The notes under the pieces: model-generated
What the model was told of the DNA's origin: nothing
Seen by the model: only the letters and a program-made list of their open reading frames with translations
The model's database searches: none
Source of the DNA: Streptococcus equinus ATCC 9812
Lineage (GTDB): Bacteria > Bacillota > Bacilli > Lactobacillales > Streptococcaceae
Direction of reading: 5' to 3'
Length of the DNA: 34,103 nucleotides
Assembly (NCBI RefSeq): GCF_000187265.1
Contig: NZ_GL698429.1
Coordinates: forward strand, 556,693 to 590,795
Translations under genes and position numbers: made by a program
Shown: one piece after another, positions 9,560 to 19,103 of the stretch
Layout: the number at the start of each line of letters is the position of its first letter
How positions within the stretch are numbered: position 1 is the stretch's first letter

Positions 9560-9898
9560 CTAAAAGAAAGCTGGAATAAATAGTTTTGTGTAAATTACAG
9601 AAACTTGATTTTCTTGCAAACCTAACTCATTGATAATTAGCTTTTTAAGTTTTTCATCATTCACCTTAGAATATACACGGTAGCCTTTAGAGTCCTTGTG
9701 AAGCCGTTGAATTGTTTCAGCAATTTTTTGATTTGTTAAAATATCTGGCTGCTTATCAAGATTTGAAAACTTGATAATATAGGGACCTCCCATTTGTTCA
9801 CCTTGATTATCATAAGTTTTTCGATATTTACTTGTTCCAAACCAAGCAGCTGCAATTGCTACCAAAAAAAGTACAAGCCACAAATTAAAGTGAAGCAT
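9560..9898 (-). CDS. Small membrane-anchored protein, third of three tandem relatives (unknown function)
   Basis: 112 residues: an N-terminal transmembrane segment (residues 5-20), then basic residues (SKYRK), then a soluble domain of about 85 residues. The second half keeps the family pattern S-x-VND-x-x-LKK, then a LGLQENQVSVIY ending, and so aligns with the two upstream proteins. The first half has diverged: the LPDL motif is reduced to QPDI and the DDTC-x-VQS motif is lost. By the positive-inside rule the domain faces the cytoplasm. ATG follows AGGAGATG, 11 nt after the stop of the preceding gene, so the two are co-transcribed. I do not recognise the family. A gene prediction error is unlikely given the ribosome binding site and the conserved pattern. 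Confidence 0.75.
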   Translation of the reverse strand: MLHFNLWLVLFLVAIAAAWFGTSKYRKTYDNQGEQMGGPYIIKFSNLDKQPDILTNQKIAETIQRLHKDSKGYRVYSKVNDEKLKKLIINELGLQENQVSVIYTKLFIPAFF

Positions 9899-9909
9899 TT
9901 TTACATCTC

Positions 9910-10236
9910 CTACATCATACCAAGTGCACCAGATAGTTGTGCTGGGCGAATAGATACTTGTTCATCTGATAAGTGATAGTCTGCCATTAAAATCTTTTTC
10001 AGTTCCACATCGTTGAGGTGTGATTGAACACTGCAAGTATCATCTGATGAGCCAACGACTCTAACTTTTCCTTTAAGGTGCGCATTACTTGCTAAATCAG
10101 GCAATGTTACTCCATCTTTCACCACCACTACGTAGTTATAACCAAAGGTTTTTGTCACCAATAGTTTTGCATGAACTGTGTAAATAGCAGCTGCAATAAA
10201 AGCAAGCATTACAATAATTCCTACTGTTTCTAACAT
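9910..10236 (-). CDS. Small membrane-anchored protein, second of three tandem relatives (unknown function)
   Basis: 108 residues: a transmembrane segment near residues 5-21, a basic linker (HAKLLVTK), then a compact domain with the motifs VTLPDL, LKGKVRVV, SSDDTCSVQS, LNDVELKK and DEQVSI. The first gene (10364-10669) shares LPDL, L-R/K-GK, DDTC-x-VQS, ND-x-ELK, LM-x-DY and QV with it at the same spacing, so the two are clear paralogues. The C-terminal domain should be cytoplasmic by charge distribution. Predicted secondary structure is roughly strand, strand, helix, strand, with one conserved Cys. AAGGAG precedes ATG. A TATAAT box lies about 55 nt upstream. The function is unknown; the setting suggests a link with PTS or SemiSWEET sugar uptake. 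Confidence 0.8.
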   Translation of the reverse strand: MLETVGIIVMLAFIAAAIYTVHAKLLVTKTFGYNYVVVVKDGVTLPDLASNAHLKGKVRVVGSSDDTCSVQSHLNDVELKKILMADYHLSDEQVSIRPAQLSGALGMM

Positions 10237-10289
10237 CGTTAATCTCCTTATGCCTTTTATTCTGAAGCGTTTCTTAAGACTTCATTGGC

Positions 10290-10295
10290 ATTATA
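10290..10295 (-). promoter_or_regulatory. Candidate -10 for the second small membrane-protein gene
   Basis: Minus-strand TATAAT in the 127-nt gap between the first and second small genes, with a poorly spaced TTGTTT (15 nt) as the only -35 candidate. It would allow independent transcription of the 10236-9560 pair. Confidence 0.4.
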
Positions 10296-10363
10296 AGACA
10301 TTTATACAAAAAACAATTATTTTTCAAAACAAAATGTCATAAATATTAACTTTTTAGATACAC

Positions 10364-10669
10364 TTATTTTTGAACTTCTTCGACAAGTACCTGAGTTGAA
10401 TCTAAACCATAATCTTTCATCAAGGTTGTTTTCAGCTCAGTATCATTAATCTTTGATTGAACCATACAAGTGTCATCTGTCACTGAAATAATCTTAATTT
10501 TTCCTCTGAGATTATGATTTTTTCTCAAATCTGGTAACTTCAAACCATGTTGCATAGCAATCGAATAATGGTAAATTGGACCTTTGGTTAGTCCAAGCTT
10601 AATCTGGGCAACCCGAACAATTGCAAAAACGAGCAAGAGTCCAAAAATAATTGCTAAAATCGTCACCAT
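10364..10669 (-). CDS. Small membrane-anchored protein, first of three tandem relatives (unknown function)
   Basis: 101 residues: transmembrane segment at residues 3-18, then basic residues (RVAQIKLGLTK), then a soluble domain carrying LKLPDL, LRGKIKII, DDTCMVQS, INDTELKTTLMKDYGL and TQVLV. These motifs recur in the gene at 9910-10236. The domain appears cytoplasmic. It has its own strong promoter (10722-10750) and a ribosome binding site AGGAGG 11 nt before ATG, preceded by a small inverted repeat. It lies between a SemiSWEET gene and the cel PTS operon, a place where S. mutans, as I recall, has nothing. I can name no function. Confidence 0.8.
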   Translation of the reverse strand: MVTILAIIFGLLLVFAIVRVAQIKLGLTKGPIYHYSIAMQHGLKLPDLRKNHNLRGKIKIISVTDDTCMVQSKINDTELKTTLMKDYGLDSTQVLVEEVQK

Positions 10670-10689
10670 AATACCTTAAACACCTCCTG

Positions 10690-10750
10690 GTTCCTAACAG
10701 GAACACTCGAATTATACGATTACTATAATCTTTTTTGAAAGCCCTGTCAA
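10690..10750 (-). promoter_or_regulatory. Strong promoter and leader inverted repeat of the first small membrane-protein gene
   Basis: Minus strand TTGACA (10745-10750), a 17-nt spacer and TATAGT (10722-10727) make a near-perfect sigma-A promoter. In the leader, GTTCC-TGTTA-GGAAC (10690-10704) forms a short inverted repeat touching the ribosome binding site (10683-10688). It has the same TTCC-N5-GGAA layout as one candidate CelR operator near celB, so it may be an operator or an RNA hairpin. Confidence 0.75.
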
Positions 10751-10862
10751 TTATTTTCTGCAAAGCTAAATTCTGTGATTAAATAAGAAGATTTTACAAC
10801 ATTTCTCTTGCAAAAAAATCCTTCAAAACATCGATTTATCAACATTTTAAAGACTTTTAAGA

Positions 10863-11102
10863 TTATTTATAAATGATTTTACAAATTAGGATAATTCCTG
10901 CTAAAGCAACAGAAATGGAATTTGCTACAATTAGAGCTGGATCTGAGACAGAAATGCCATGAGCCAACCATAATGCCATACCAGATACTGACATAGTATA
11001 CATGCCAAGTGAAATTGATTCAACATCTTTTGTCTTTAAAACTTTAATCATTTGTGGTAAAAAACCAAAAGTTGTCAAACAAGCTGCAATATATCCAATC
11101 AT
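10863..11102 (-). CDS. SemiSWEET-like sugar transporter (PQ-loop family)
   Basis: A 79-residue protein with three hydrophobic segments and the PQ motif in the first (TTFGFLPQMIKVLKTKD), the layout of bacterial SemiSWEETs, which dimerise and move sugars by facilitated diffusion. SISLGMYTMSVSGMALWLAHG forms the second segment and an Asn in IVANSISV the third. At 79 residues it is slightly short but complete. It follows celA across a terminator, with a weak purine-rich ribosome binding site (AAGAAAGAGAG) and no visible promoter of its own, so it probably depends on read-through from celA. A sugar-exit or free-glucose role beside cellobiose breakdown is inference. Confidence 0.85.
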   Translation of the reverse strand: MIGYIAACLTTFGFLPQMIKVLKTKDVESISLGMYTMSVSGMALWLAHGISVSDPALIVANSISVALAGIILICKIIYK

Positions 11103-11127
11103 AACTTTCTCTCTTTCTTACAACCAT

Positions 11128-11172
11128 CTAAAAACCTTCGTGAGGTAAGAGATTACACCCTCACAAAGGTTT
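11128..11172 (-). terminator. Terminator between celA and the SemiSWEET gene
   Basis: Minus strand arms AAACCTTTGTGAGG and CCTCACGAAGGTTT (11132-11145 with 11159-11172) pair with one mismatch, followed by TTTAG. It lies 19 nt past the celA stop and should attenuate transcription into the SemiSWEET gene. Confidence 0.85.
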
Positions 11173-11191
11173 CTTAAATAAATTAATAGTT

Positions 11192-12652
<1,461 letters not shown>

Positions 12653-12654
12653 TC

Positions 12655-12673
12655 ATTATAGCAAGCGGTTACA
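12655..12673 (-). promoter_or_regulatory. celA extended -10 promoter with overlapping cre
   Basis: Minus strand TGC-TATAAT (TATAAT at 12655-12660) is an extended -10. The -35 is poor. TGTAACCGCTTGCT (12660-12673) fits 12 of 14 cre positions and ends on the first base of the -10, so CcpA could repress celA by blocking polymerase. Confidence 0.7.
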
Positions 12674-12684
12674 AAAATAAAAAT

Positions 12685-12714
12685 AGAAAAAATTTCCTAA
12701 GTCATGAGGAAATT
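12685..12714 (-). terminator. Terminator after the UbiB-like gene
   Basis: Minus strand AATTTCCT-CATGACTT-AGGAAATT (12691-12714) is followed by TTTTCTATTTTT. It separates the UbiB-like operon from the celA promoter. Confidence 0.8.
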
Positions 12715-12734
12715 CTATCTATCTTGTTTCAGTA

Positions 12735-14303
12735 CTATTTTTTCAAAATGAGAAATAAATCCCATACAAAGAGTAAACCAGACATAGCAAATAGCCTTAT
12801 CGATACTGGAGTCATTTGTGGGTTAAAGCTCAAAATTACTGCTGCCATTAAAATAGCAAAAAAGAGAATGCTTACGACAAATCGATTAGCTACTCGATTA
12901 AAGAACTTGATGCGATTGGTGTAGTCGTACAGGTCATGATTAACCAAGATTCGTCCATTTAGCACCTGCTCTAAAAGTTGATTGAGCCTGCGTGGGATAT
13001 TTTTGCCATTTTTGAGTTGGTAGAATAGCTCAATAAGCAAAGTTTCTTTATTCAATGCTTGTTTGAGCATATCTGGTCCCATATTTTCCAAGAAATAATT
13101 CTTAGCAAGCGTCATTAAATCAACTTCTGGTGCTAACTCTCGGAAAATCCCTTCGATTTGAAGCGCAGCTTTTTCCAAAATCGTAATCTGTGGCGAAGCC
13201 TTCAGACCATTTTTGACAAAAACATTAAGCAAGTCTTCAATCAAACCTGTAATAGATAAAGCACCGATATCAAGGCTAGAATACTTAGCAAGCATGCGTT
13301 CAACATCTTGGGCTAGCGCTGTTTTATTCATCGATGTGTCGAAACTTGTGACTGCAAGAATTCCTTGTATCATCCCTTCAACATCTTGAGCCGTAAAACT
13401 ATAGAGAATGTCATTTAAAGCCACGCGCATGCCATTTTCAAGTTTTCCCATGATACCAAAATCAATAAAATATATCTTACCTTCAGAAATAAAAAGATTT
13501 CCTGGATGCGGATCACCATGGAAAAATCCGTCTTTAAAGACTTGCTTGATAAAGCTTAGCATCAGCTTTTTACCAACATCTTCAAGGTCATAACCAGCTT
13601 TAACCAACTCATCATAATGATTAATTGGAATACCTGAAACGTAGTCTTCGACAATCATTCGAGGAGTTGTAAATTCATCATAAACTTCTGGAATAGCAAC
13701 ACATTTAACGTTTTGATTGAGTTTCGCAAAAGTAATCATAGCCTGTGCTTCGTTGCGAAAATCAATCTCACGTGTCAGACTTTCCTTAATCTGTTGCAAA
13801 ACTTCAGGTAGATTGACCATTGGAAGAAGTGCTTTGGGAACACGTCTTGATAGTCGAATTAACAAAGTTAAATCTTGTTCAATAATTTCAGGCAAATGAG
13901 GTCGTTGAATCTTGATAATGACATCTCGACCATTTAACAAACGAGCGCGATGTGTCTGAGCAACTGAGCCACTTGCCAAAGGTTCTGGTGTAATTTCAGT
14001 AAAGTATGCTGAAACTGGACCAGAAAGCTCATCAGAAATGGCCTCCATCACCAGTTCAGTTGGCAATGGAAGCACATTACTTTGCAATTTACTCAACTCT
14101 TTGACATAAGCCTCAGGAAATAAATCACTTCGTGTTGATAAAATTTGACCAATTTTTACAAAACTTGGTCCTAGTGTTTCAAAAGCAAGACGTAGTTTTC
14201 TTGGCGTTGACTTATCTTCTGTTGCTTTTCCTTTTTCGATTATAGACGTTAATCCAACTGAACTAAAAGCCCCAATGATTTCTCGTAAGCGTCTACCTGA
14301 CAT
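12735..14303 (-). CDS. ABC1/AarF/UbiB-family kinase-like protein
   Basis: A 522-residue ADCK/UbiB-family protein with the family's signatures: KIGQILSTRSDLFP (the KxGQ motif near residue 52), the Ala-rich nucleotide loop ASGSVAQTH (near 111), KIQRP (the nucleotide-binding Lys), HGDPHPGNL (near 265) and FIDFGIMGK (metal-binding Asp). Two hydrophobic segments near the C-terminus anchor it in the membrane. In respiring bacteria the family supports ubiquinone synthesis. Streptococci lack that pathway, so the role here is unknown, perhaps lipid or isoprenoid handling. GGTGGAG precedes ATG, and the gene follows the phasin-like gene by 12 nt, so the two form an operon. This pairing is common in Firmicutes as I recall. 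Confidence 0.88.
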   Translation of the reverse strand: MSGRRLREIIGAFSSVGLTSIIEKGKATEDKSTPRKLRLAFETLGPSFVKIGQILSTRSDLFPEAYVKELSKLQSNVLPLPTELVMEAISDELSGPVSAYFTEITPEPLASGSVAQTHRARLLNGRDVIIKIQRPHLPEIIEQDLTLLIRLSRRVPKALLPMVNLPEVLQQIKESLTREIDFRNEAQAMITFAKLNQNVKCVAIPEVYDEFTTPRMIVEDYVSGIPINHYDELVKAGYDLEDVGKKLMLSFIKQVFKDGFFHGDPHPGNLFISEGKIYFIDFGIMGKLENGMRVALNDILYSFTAQDVEGMIQGILAVTSFDTSMNKTALAQDVERMLAKYSSLDIGALSITGLIEDLLNVFVKNGLKASPQITILEKAALQIEGIFRELAPEVDLMTLAKNYFLENMGPDMLKQALNKETLLIELFYQLKNGKNIPRRLNQLLEQVLNGRILVNHDLYDYTNRIKFFNRVANRFVVSILFFAILMAAVILSFNPQMTPVSIRLFAMSGLLFVWDLFLILKK

Positions 14304-14315
14304 ACTCCACCTTTT

Positions 14316-14603
14316 CTAATTTAGGATATTTGATTTTTTCAACAGTGCATCAATCTTACCTTCAAGACGAGAAACATCTTCCTTGGTAGCGTATTGAATT
14401 GGCTTTGTTTTTCTATCAAGGTCAGTTAAGAATTCTTTTACTTCGTCTTCACTTCGTCTCTTGAGTTCAGACTGTAATTCCTTTCCTTCGTCAACTGTGA
14501 GACGTCCTTTTTCGACTAACTCTTTAACAAAAGCGTCAGCTTTTTCCAAAGTCATAGACGTCAAACCAATACCAGCTAAGAGAACTTTTTTCAATTCTTC
14601 CAT
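14316..14603 (-). CDS. Phasin-like coiled-coil protein
   Basis: A 95-residue, highly charged helical protein. Residues 3-20 are mildly hydrophobic (KKVLLAGIGLTSMTLEKA), then long amphipathic helices (AFVKELVEKGRL, ELKRRSEDEVKEF) and a C-terminal coiled coil (DVSRLEGKIDALLKK) follow, as in poly(hydroxyalkanoate) granule-associated/phasin-like small proteins of Firmicutes. I start at ATG 14601-14603 because AAGGAGG (14611-14617) lies 7 nt upstream; an upstream ATG at 14636 lies before that site. It forms an operon with the UbiB-like gene. Its role is unknown, perhaps a membrane-associated partner of the kinase-like protein. Confidence 0.75.
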   Translation of the reverse strand: MEELKKVLLAGIGLTSMTLEKADAFVKELVEKGRLTVDEGKELQSELKRRSEDEVKEFLTDLDRKTKPIQYATKEDVSRLEGKIDALLKKSNILN

Positions 14604-14709
14604 GATAATTCCTCCTTGAACGACTTTTATTAACATTATGTTTACCCTTTCATTCTACTACTTTTGAATCAAAATAGCTAAAAAGAAGGGCAACCTTTCA
14701 TGAAAATAC

Positions 14710-14816
14710 CGTTAGCGCTTTTCCAAGCAATAATACTTTAATATTGATATTTTTTAGAAAACCATGAAAACCTTTTCTAGAATACGCTTCCATTTTTTAA
14801 AAACTTTTGATATAAT
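14710..14816 (+). promoter_or_regulatory. Promoter of the AraC-type regulator, with a weak cre-like site upstream
   Basis: TTCCAT (14788-14793), a 17-nt spacer and TATAAT (14811-14816) with the extended TGA form a sigma-A promoter, about 45 nt before the start codon. A partial cre-like site (14710-14723, 11 of 14 positions) lies about 65 nt upstream of the -35. Confidence 0.6.
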
Positions 14817-14860
14817 AAAAATGTATTGTAATACTATGATATGATTAGAAGGATTGTTAT

Positions 14861-15787
14861 ATGAATAAGATTAATTCTGCTCATGAAATCAAAATAGATG
14901 AAAGTAAACATCTATTGCCTTACGACTACTACAGCACAGTCGTTGAAAATGGCCGTCCTGACGTGCTTTTTCACTGGCATCCAGAGGTTGAAATCAATTA
15001 TATCTACGAAGGTTCTGCGCGTTTTCACATTGACTATGATTATTTTAATAGTCAAGCTGGTGATATTATCCTCATCAGACCTAATGGTATGCACTCTATT
15101 CACCCGCTTGAAAATCAAAAGCATGTGAGTGATACTTTTCGCTTTCACTTAGATATGATTGGCTATTCAATCGTTGACCAAGTTAGTTTAAGATACTTGC
15201 AGCCTTTGCAAACCAGTCTTTACAAATTTGTTCCACGCATTCAACCTGATATGGAAGGTTACGAAGAAATCAAAGAATGCCTCTTCACTATCTTTGAACT
15301 TTCAAAAAACGAAGGACGTCACTTTGAATTGATGTTAAAATCGAAACTCAACGAATTTCTCTATCTACTCTTTTACTATCGTTATGTTTTGCGAAAAAAT
15401 ACTGATGATACTTACCGCAAAAACGAGCAAATTCGTGAATTGATTGATTTTATTAACAATAACTACCAAAAAAATCTTTCGATTGATTATTTATCGAAGT
15501 TTATGGGGTATAGCAAGACCCATTTCATGGCTGTCTTTAAGCAGCACACAGGCAGTTCATGTACTGAATTTATCATTCAAGTTCGGCTTAATAAAGCATG
15601 TGACATGCTAATTAATACCTCAAATCCTGTTCTTGAAATTGCAACAGCCGTTGGCTTTAATAATTTATCTAATTTTAATCGACAGTTCAAACGCTACTAT
15701 GAATTGACTCCAAGTCAATACCGCAAACAATTCAGCAAACGAAAAGAAAGTCGAATATTGATTAATCCAGCTAAAACTACTAAATAA
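14861..15787 (+). CDS. AraC-family transcriptional regulator (BglC-like)
   Basis: A 308-residue activator. Residues 20-110 form a cupin sugar-sensing domain (VLFHWHPEVEINYIYEG, QAGDIILIRPNGMHSI). Residues 190-290 hold two HTH units (SIDYLSKFMGYSKTHFMAVF and EIATAVGFNNLSNFNRQF) ending in the AraC signature LTPSQYRKQF. AAGGA precedes ATG. It points convergently at bglP and is the only plus-strand gene in the first 31 kb. S. mutans carries an AraC-type regulator (BglC) in its bgl regulon, so a role in beta-glucoside control is likely but not shown. It looks intact although licT and bglP beside it are broken. Confidence 0.88.
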   Translation: MNKINSAHEIKIDESKHLLPYDYYSTVVENGRPDVLFHWHPEVEINYIYEGSARFHIDYDYFNSQAGDIILIRPNGMHSIHPLENQKHVSDTFRFHLDMIGYSIVDQVSLRYLQPLQTSLYKFVPRIQPDMEGYEEIKECLFTIFELSKNEGRHFELMLKSKLNEFLYLLFYYRYVLRKNTDDTYRKNEQIRELIDFINNNYQKNLSIDYLSKFMGYSKTHFMAVFKQHTGSSCTEFIIQVRLNKACDMLINTSNPVLEIATAVGFNNLSNFNRQFKRYYELTPSQYRKQFSKRKESRILINPAKTTK

Positions 15788-15814
15788 ACTAAGCCAAAAC
15801 GGCTTAGTTTTTTT
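15788..15814 (+). terminator. Terminator of the AraC-type regulator
   Basis: ACTAAGCC-AAAAC-GGCTTAGT directly after the stop codon, followed by six T residues: a strong rho-independent terminator. Confidence 0.92.
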
Positions 15815-15840
15815 AATTAATTTCAGATATTTACTGCAAG

Positions 15841-15870
15841 AAAAAAGAGCGCTTTTTGCGCTTCTTTTTT
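15841..15870 (-). terminator. Terminator after bglP (possibly bidirectional)
   Basis: GAGCGC-TTTTT-GCGCTTC flanked by A and T runs on both sides. On the minus strand it lies just after the bglP stop codon and is followed by TTTTTT. The symmetric flanks mean it could also stop plus-strand transcripts. Confidence 0.88.
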
Positions 15871-15871
15871 G

Positions 15872-17885
<2,014 letters not shown>

Positions 17886-17899
17886 TTTTAACAATTCTT

Positions 17900-18030
17900 A
17901 GTATTGCATGCGCTTTCATGAAGTGCAAGCGCTTTTTTGAAACTTTTTCTAGTATTTTAAACCGTTTTATAAAAATGAAAACAAAAACATTCTTCATTTC
18001 CTGCTACTTCAAGTTTTTTCAGCGCTTTCC
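17900..18030 (-). promoter_or_regulatory. bglP promoter with cre-like sites
   Basis: Minus strand TTGCAC (17923-17928), a 17-nt spacer and AATACT (17900-17905) with the extended TGC place the start just upstream of the RAT. Three cre-like sites lie at 17905-17918 (12 of 14 positions, within the spacer), 17924-17937 (11 of 14, over the -35) and 18017-18030 (12 of 14, upstream). Each centres on AAAGCGC. Strong CcpA repression is likely. Confidence 0.7.
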
Positions 18031-18057
18031 AAAAATTTTTCATCATAAAAAATTTTT

Positions 18058-18092
18058 AAAAAAATCTTCTCGAATTCAATTCGAGAAGATTT
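18058..18092 (-). terminator. Terminator after licT
   Basis: Perfect 15-base arms (18062-18076 and 18078-18092, containing TCTTCTCGAA) form a hairpin followed on the minus strand by seven T residues. It lies 4 nt past the original licT stop. Confidence 0.92.
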
Positions 18093-18096
18093 AGAC

Positions 18097-18938
18097 TTAA
18101 TTACTACTAGTTTCTAAATGTTGAATATGGATGGTAATATAGACCTGCTCATCTTTGCTCATTGGAAAATCGTAGCTACTTTCAACATAGTTTTTAATCT
18201 TTTCAGAACACGAAAAAGCCACAGGATAGTTTTATTTAACTTGTTCGTACAAAAAACTATCATTTTTCCCTTGAACAACGCCATTAACAACACGTTGGGC
18301 AAAATACTGAATATGAGTAATGAAACGATTGTAACTAACCGAATCCTCATCAACGACATTACCATAGAACAAACGTACAATTCCCAAAATATCTGTCACA
18401 ATTTTTGAAATTTGATAATTTTGTTCTATCATGCCAGAATCCTTCTGAGCATTAATAAAATGAAGTGCAATTGATGAGATTTCATCATCTGGAAGAATGA
18501 CACCCAATTTTTCAAAGATAATCTTCAAAGCATCACGTCCCAATTGATACTCTTTTGGGAAAAATTTTCGAATTTCCCAAGATAGTGGATTTTGAATCGT
18601 TAAATTCTCACGATTTCGTTGAAGTGTATAATGGAGGTGGTCAGCAAGCGCTATATAAAAGGCTGTATCAAAAGTTGTATTAAGAACTTTTTGTCCATGC
18701 TTGATAATATCAAGAACTACCTCAGTCTCAGCTGGAGACAAATCAACATAGACACGTGTCAATTCATTAGTAGCTTTGCTGTCCTGCATAACAAATGTTA
18801 TTTTCAATTAAAGATGCATCAATCTCATCACCTGGTTTCTTTTGAAAACCAAGACCTCTCCCCATTACGATGATTTCTTCGTTGTTATCACCTTTAACCA
18901 AAACAACATTGTTATTATAGACTTTATCAATCCTCATT
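18097..18938 (-). pseudogene. licT: LicT/BglG-type antiterminator inactivated by a frameshift and a nonsense codon
   Basis: The gene starts at ATG 18936-18938 with a typical CAT RNA-binding domain (MRIDKVYNNNVVLVKG, VMGRGLGFQKKPGDEID). In GAAAATAACATTTG one extra base shifts the frame near 18810. Removing the T gives IEKTFVMQDSK and joins to the 190-residue frame holding PRD1 (FYIALADHLHYTL, with its His) and PRD2 (ISSIALHFINAQ). A second lesion, TAA at 18232-18234 in EQVK-stop-NYPVAF, fits CAA to TAA and removes the last 45 residues, which otherwise read on to TAA 18097-18099. LicT would bind RAT sequences in response to beta-glucosides through PTS phosphorylation. With the RNA-binding domain cut off from the PRDs, regulation should be lost, although an isolated CAT domain can be active constitutively in this family. 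Confidence 0.93.
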
Positions 18939-18972
18939 ATCTACTACTCTCTCAAAAAAATTCGGAAAGAAA

Positions 18973-19082
18973 AGGCAAAACTAATGTACACAAAAGGCAA
19001 TGCCAAACTGACATTTTCTTTACACTGTACATTAGGTTTTGCCTGCTTAACCAGTAACAATCCTCTTACTCTATCCATTGTA
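18973..19082 (-). promoter_or_regulatory. licT promoter and autoregulatory RAT/terminator leader
   Basis: An extended -10 (TGT-TACAAT, 19077-19082 for TACAAT, minus strand) starts a leader that contains a second RAT at 19035-19063: GGATTGTTACTG, a five-base centre, GCAGGCAAAACC. Its end overlaps a long terminator stem (AGGCAAAAC-CTAATGTACA at 19026-19044 with 18973-18990, one bulged base). licT would therefore control its own expression by the same switch as bglP. Both RATs are nearly identical and intact. Confidence 0.92.
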
Positions 19083-19103
19083 ACAAAACTTTTGCTCAGT
19101 AAT

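Noticed and set aside
18232..18807. Treating the 191-residue PRD frame as a stand-alone regulator.
   Set aside because: The CAT domain is encoded just upstream in another frame, with a one-base insertion explaining the break, and the natural C-terminus lies beyond a TAA.
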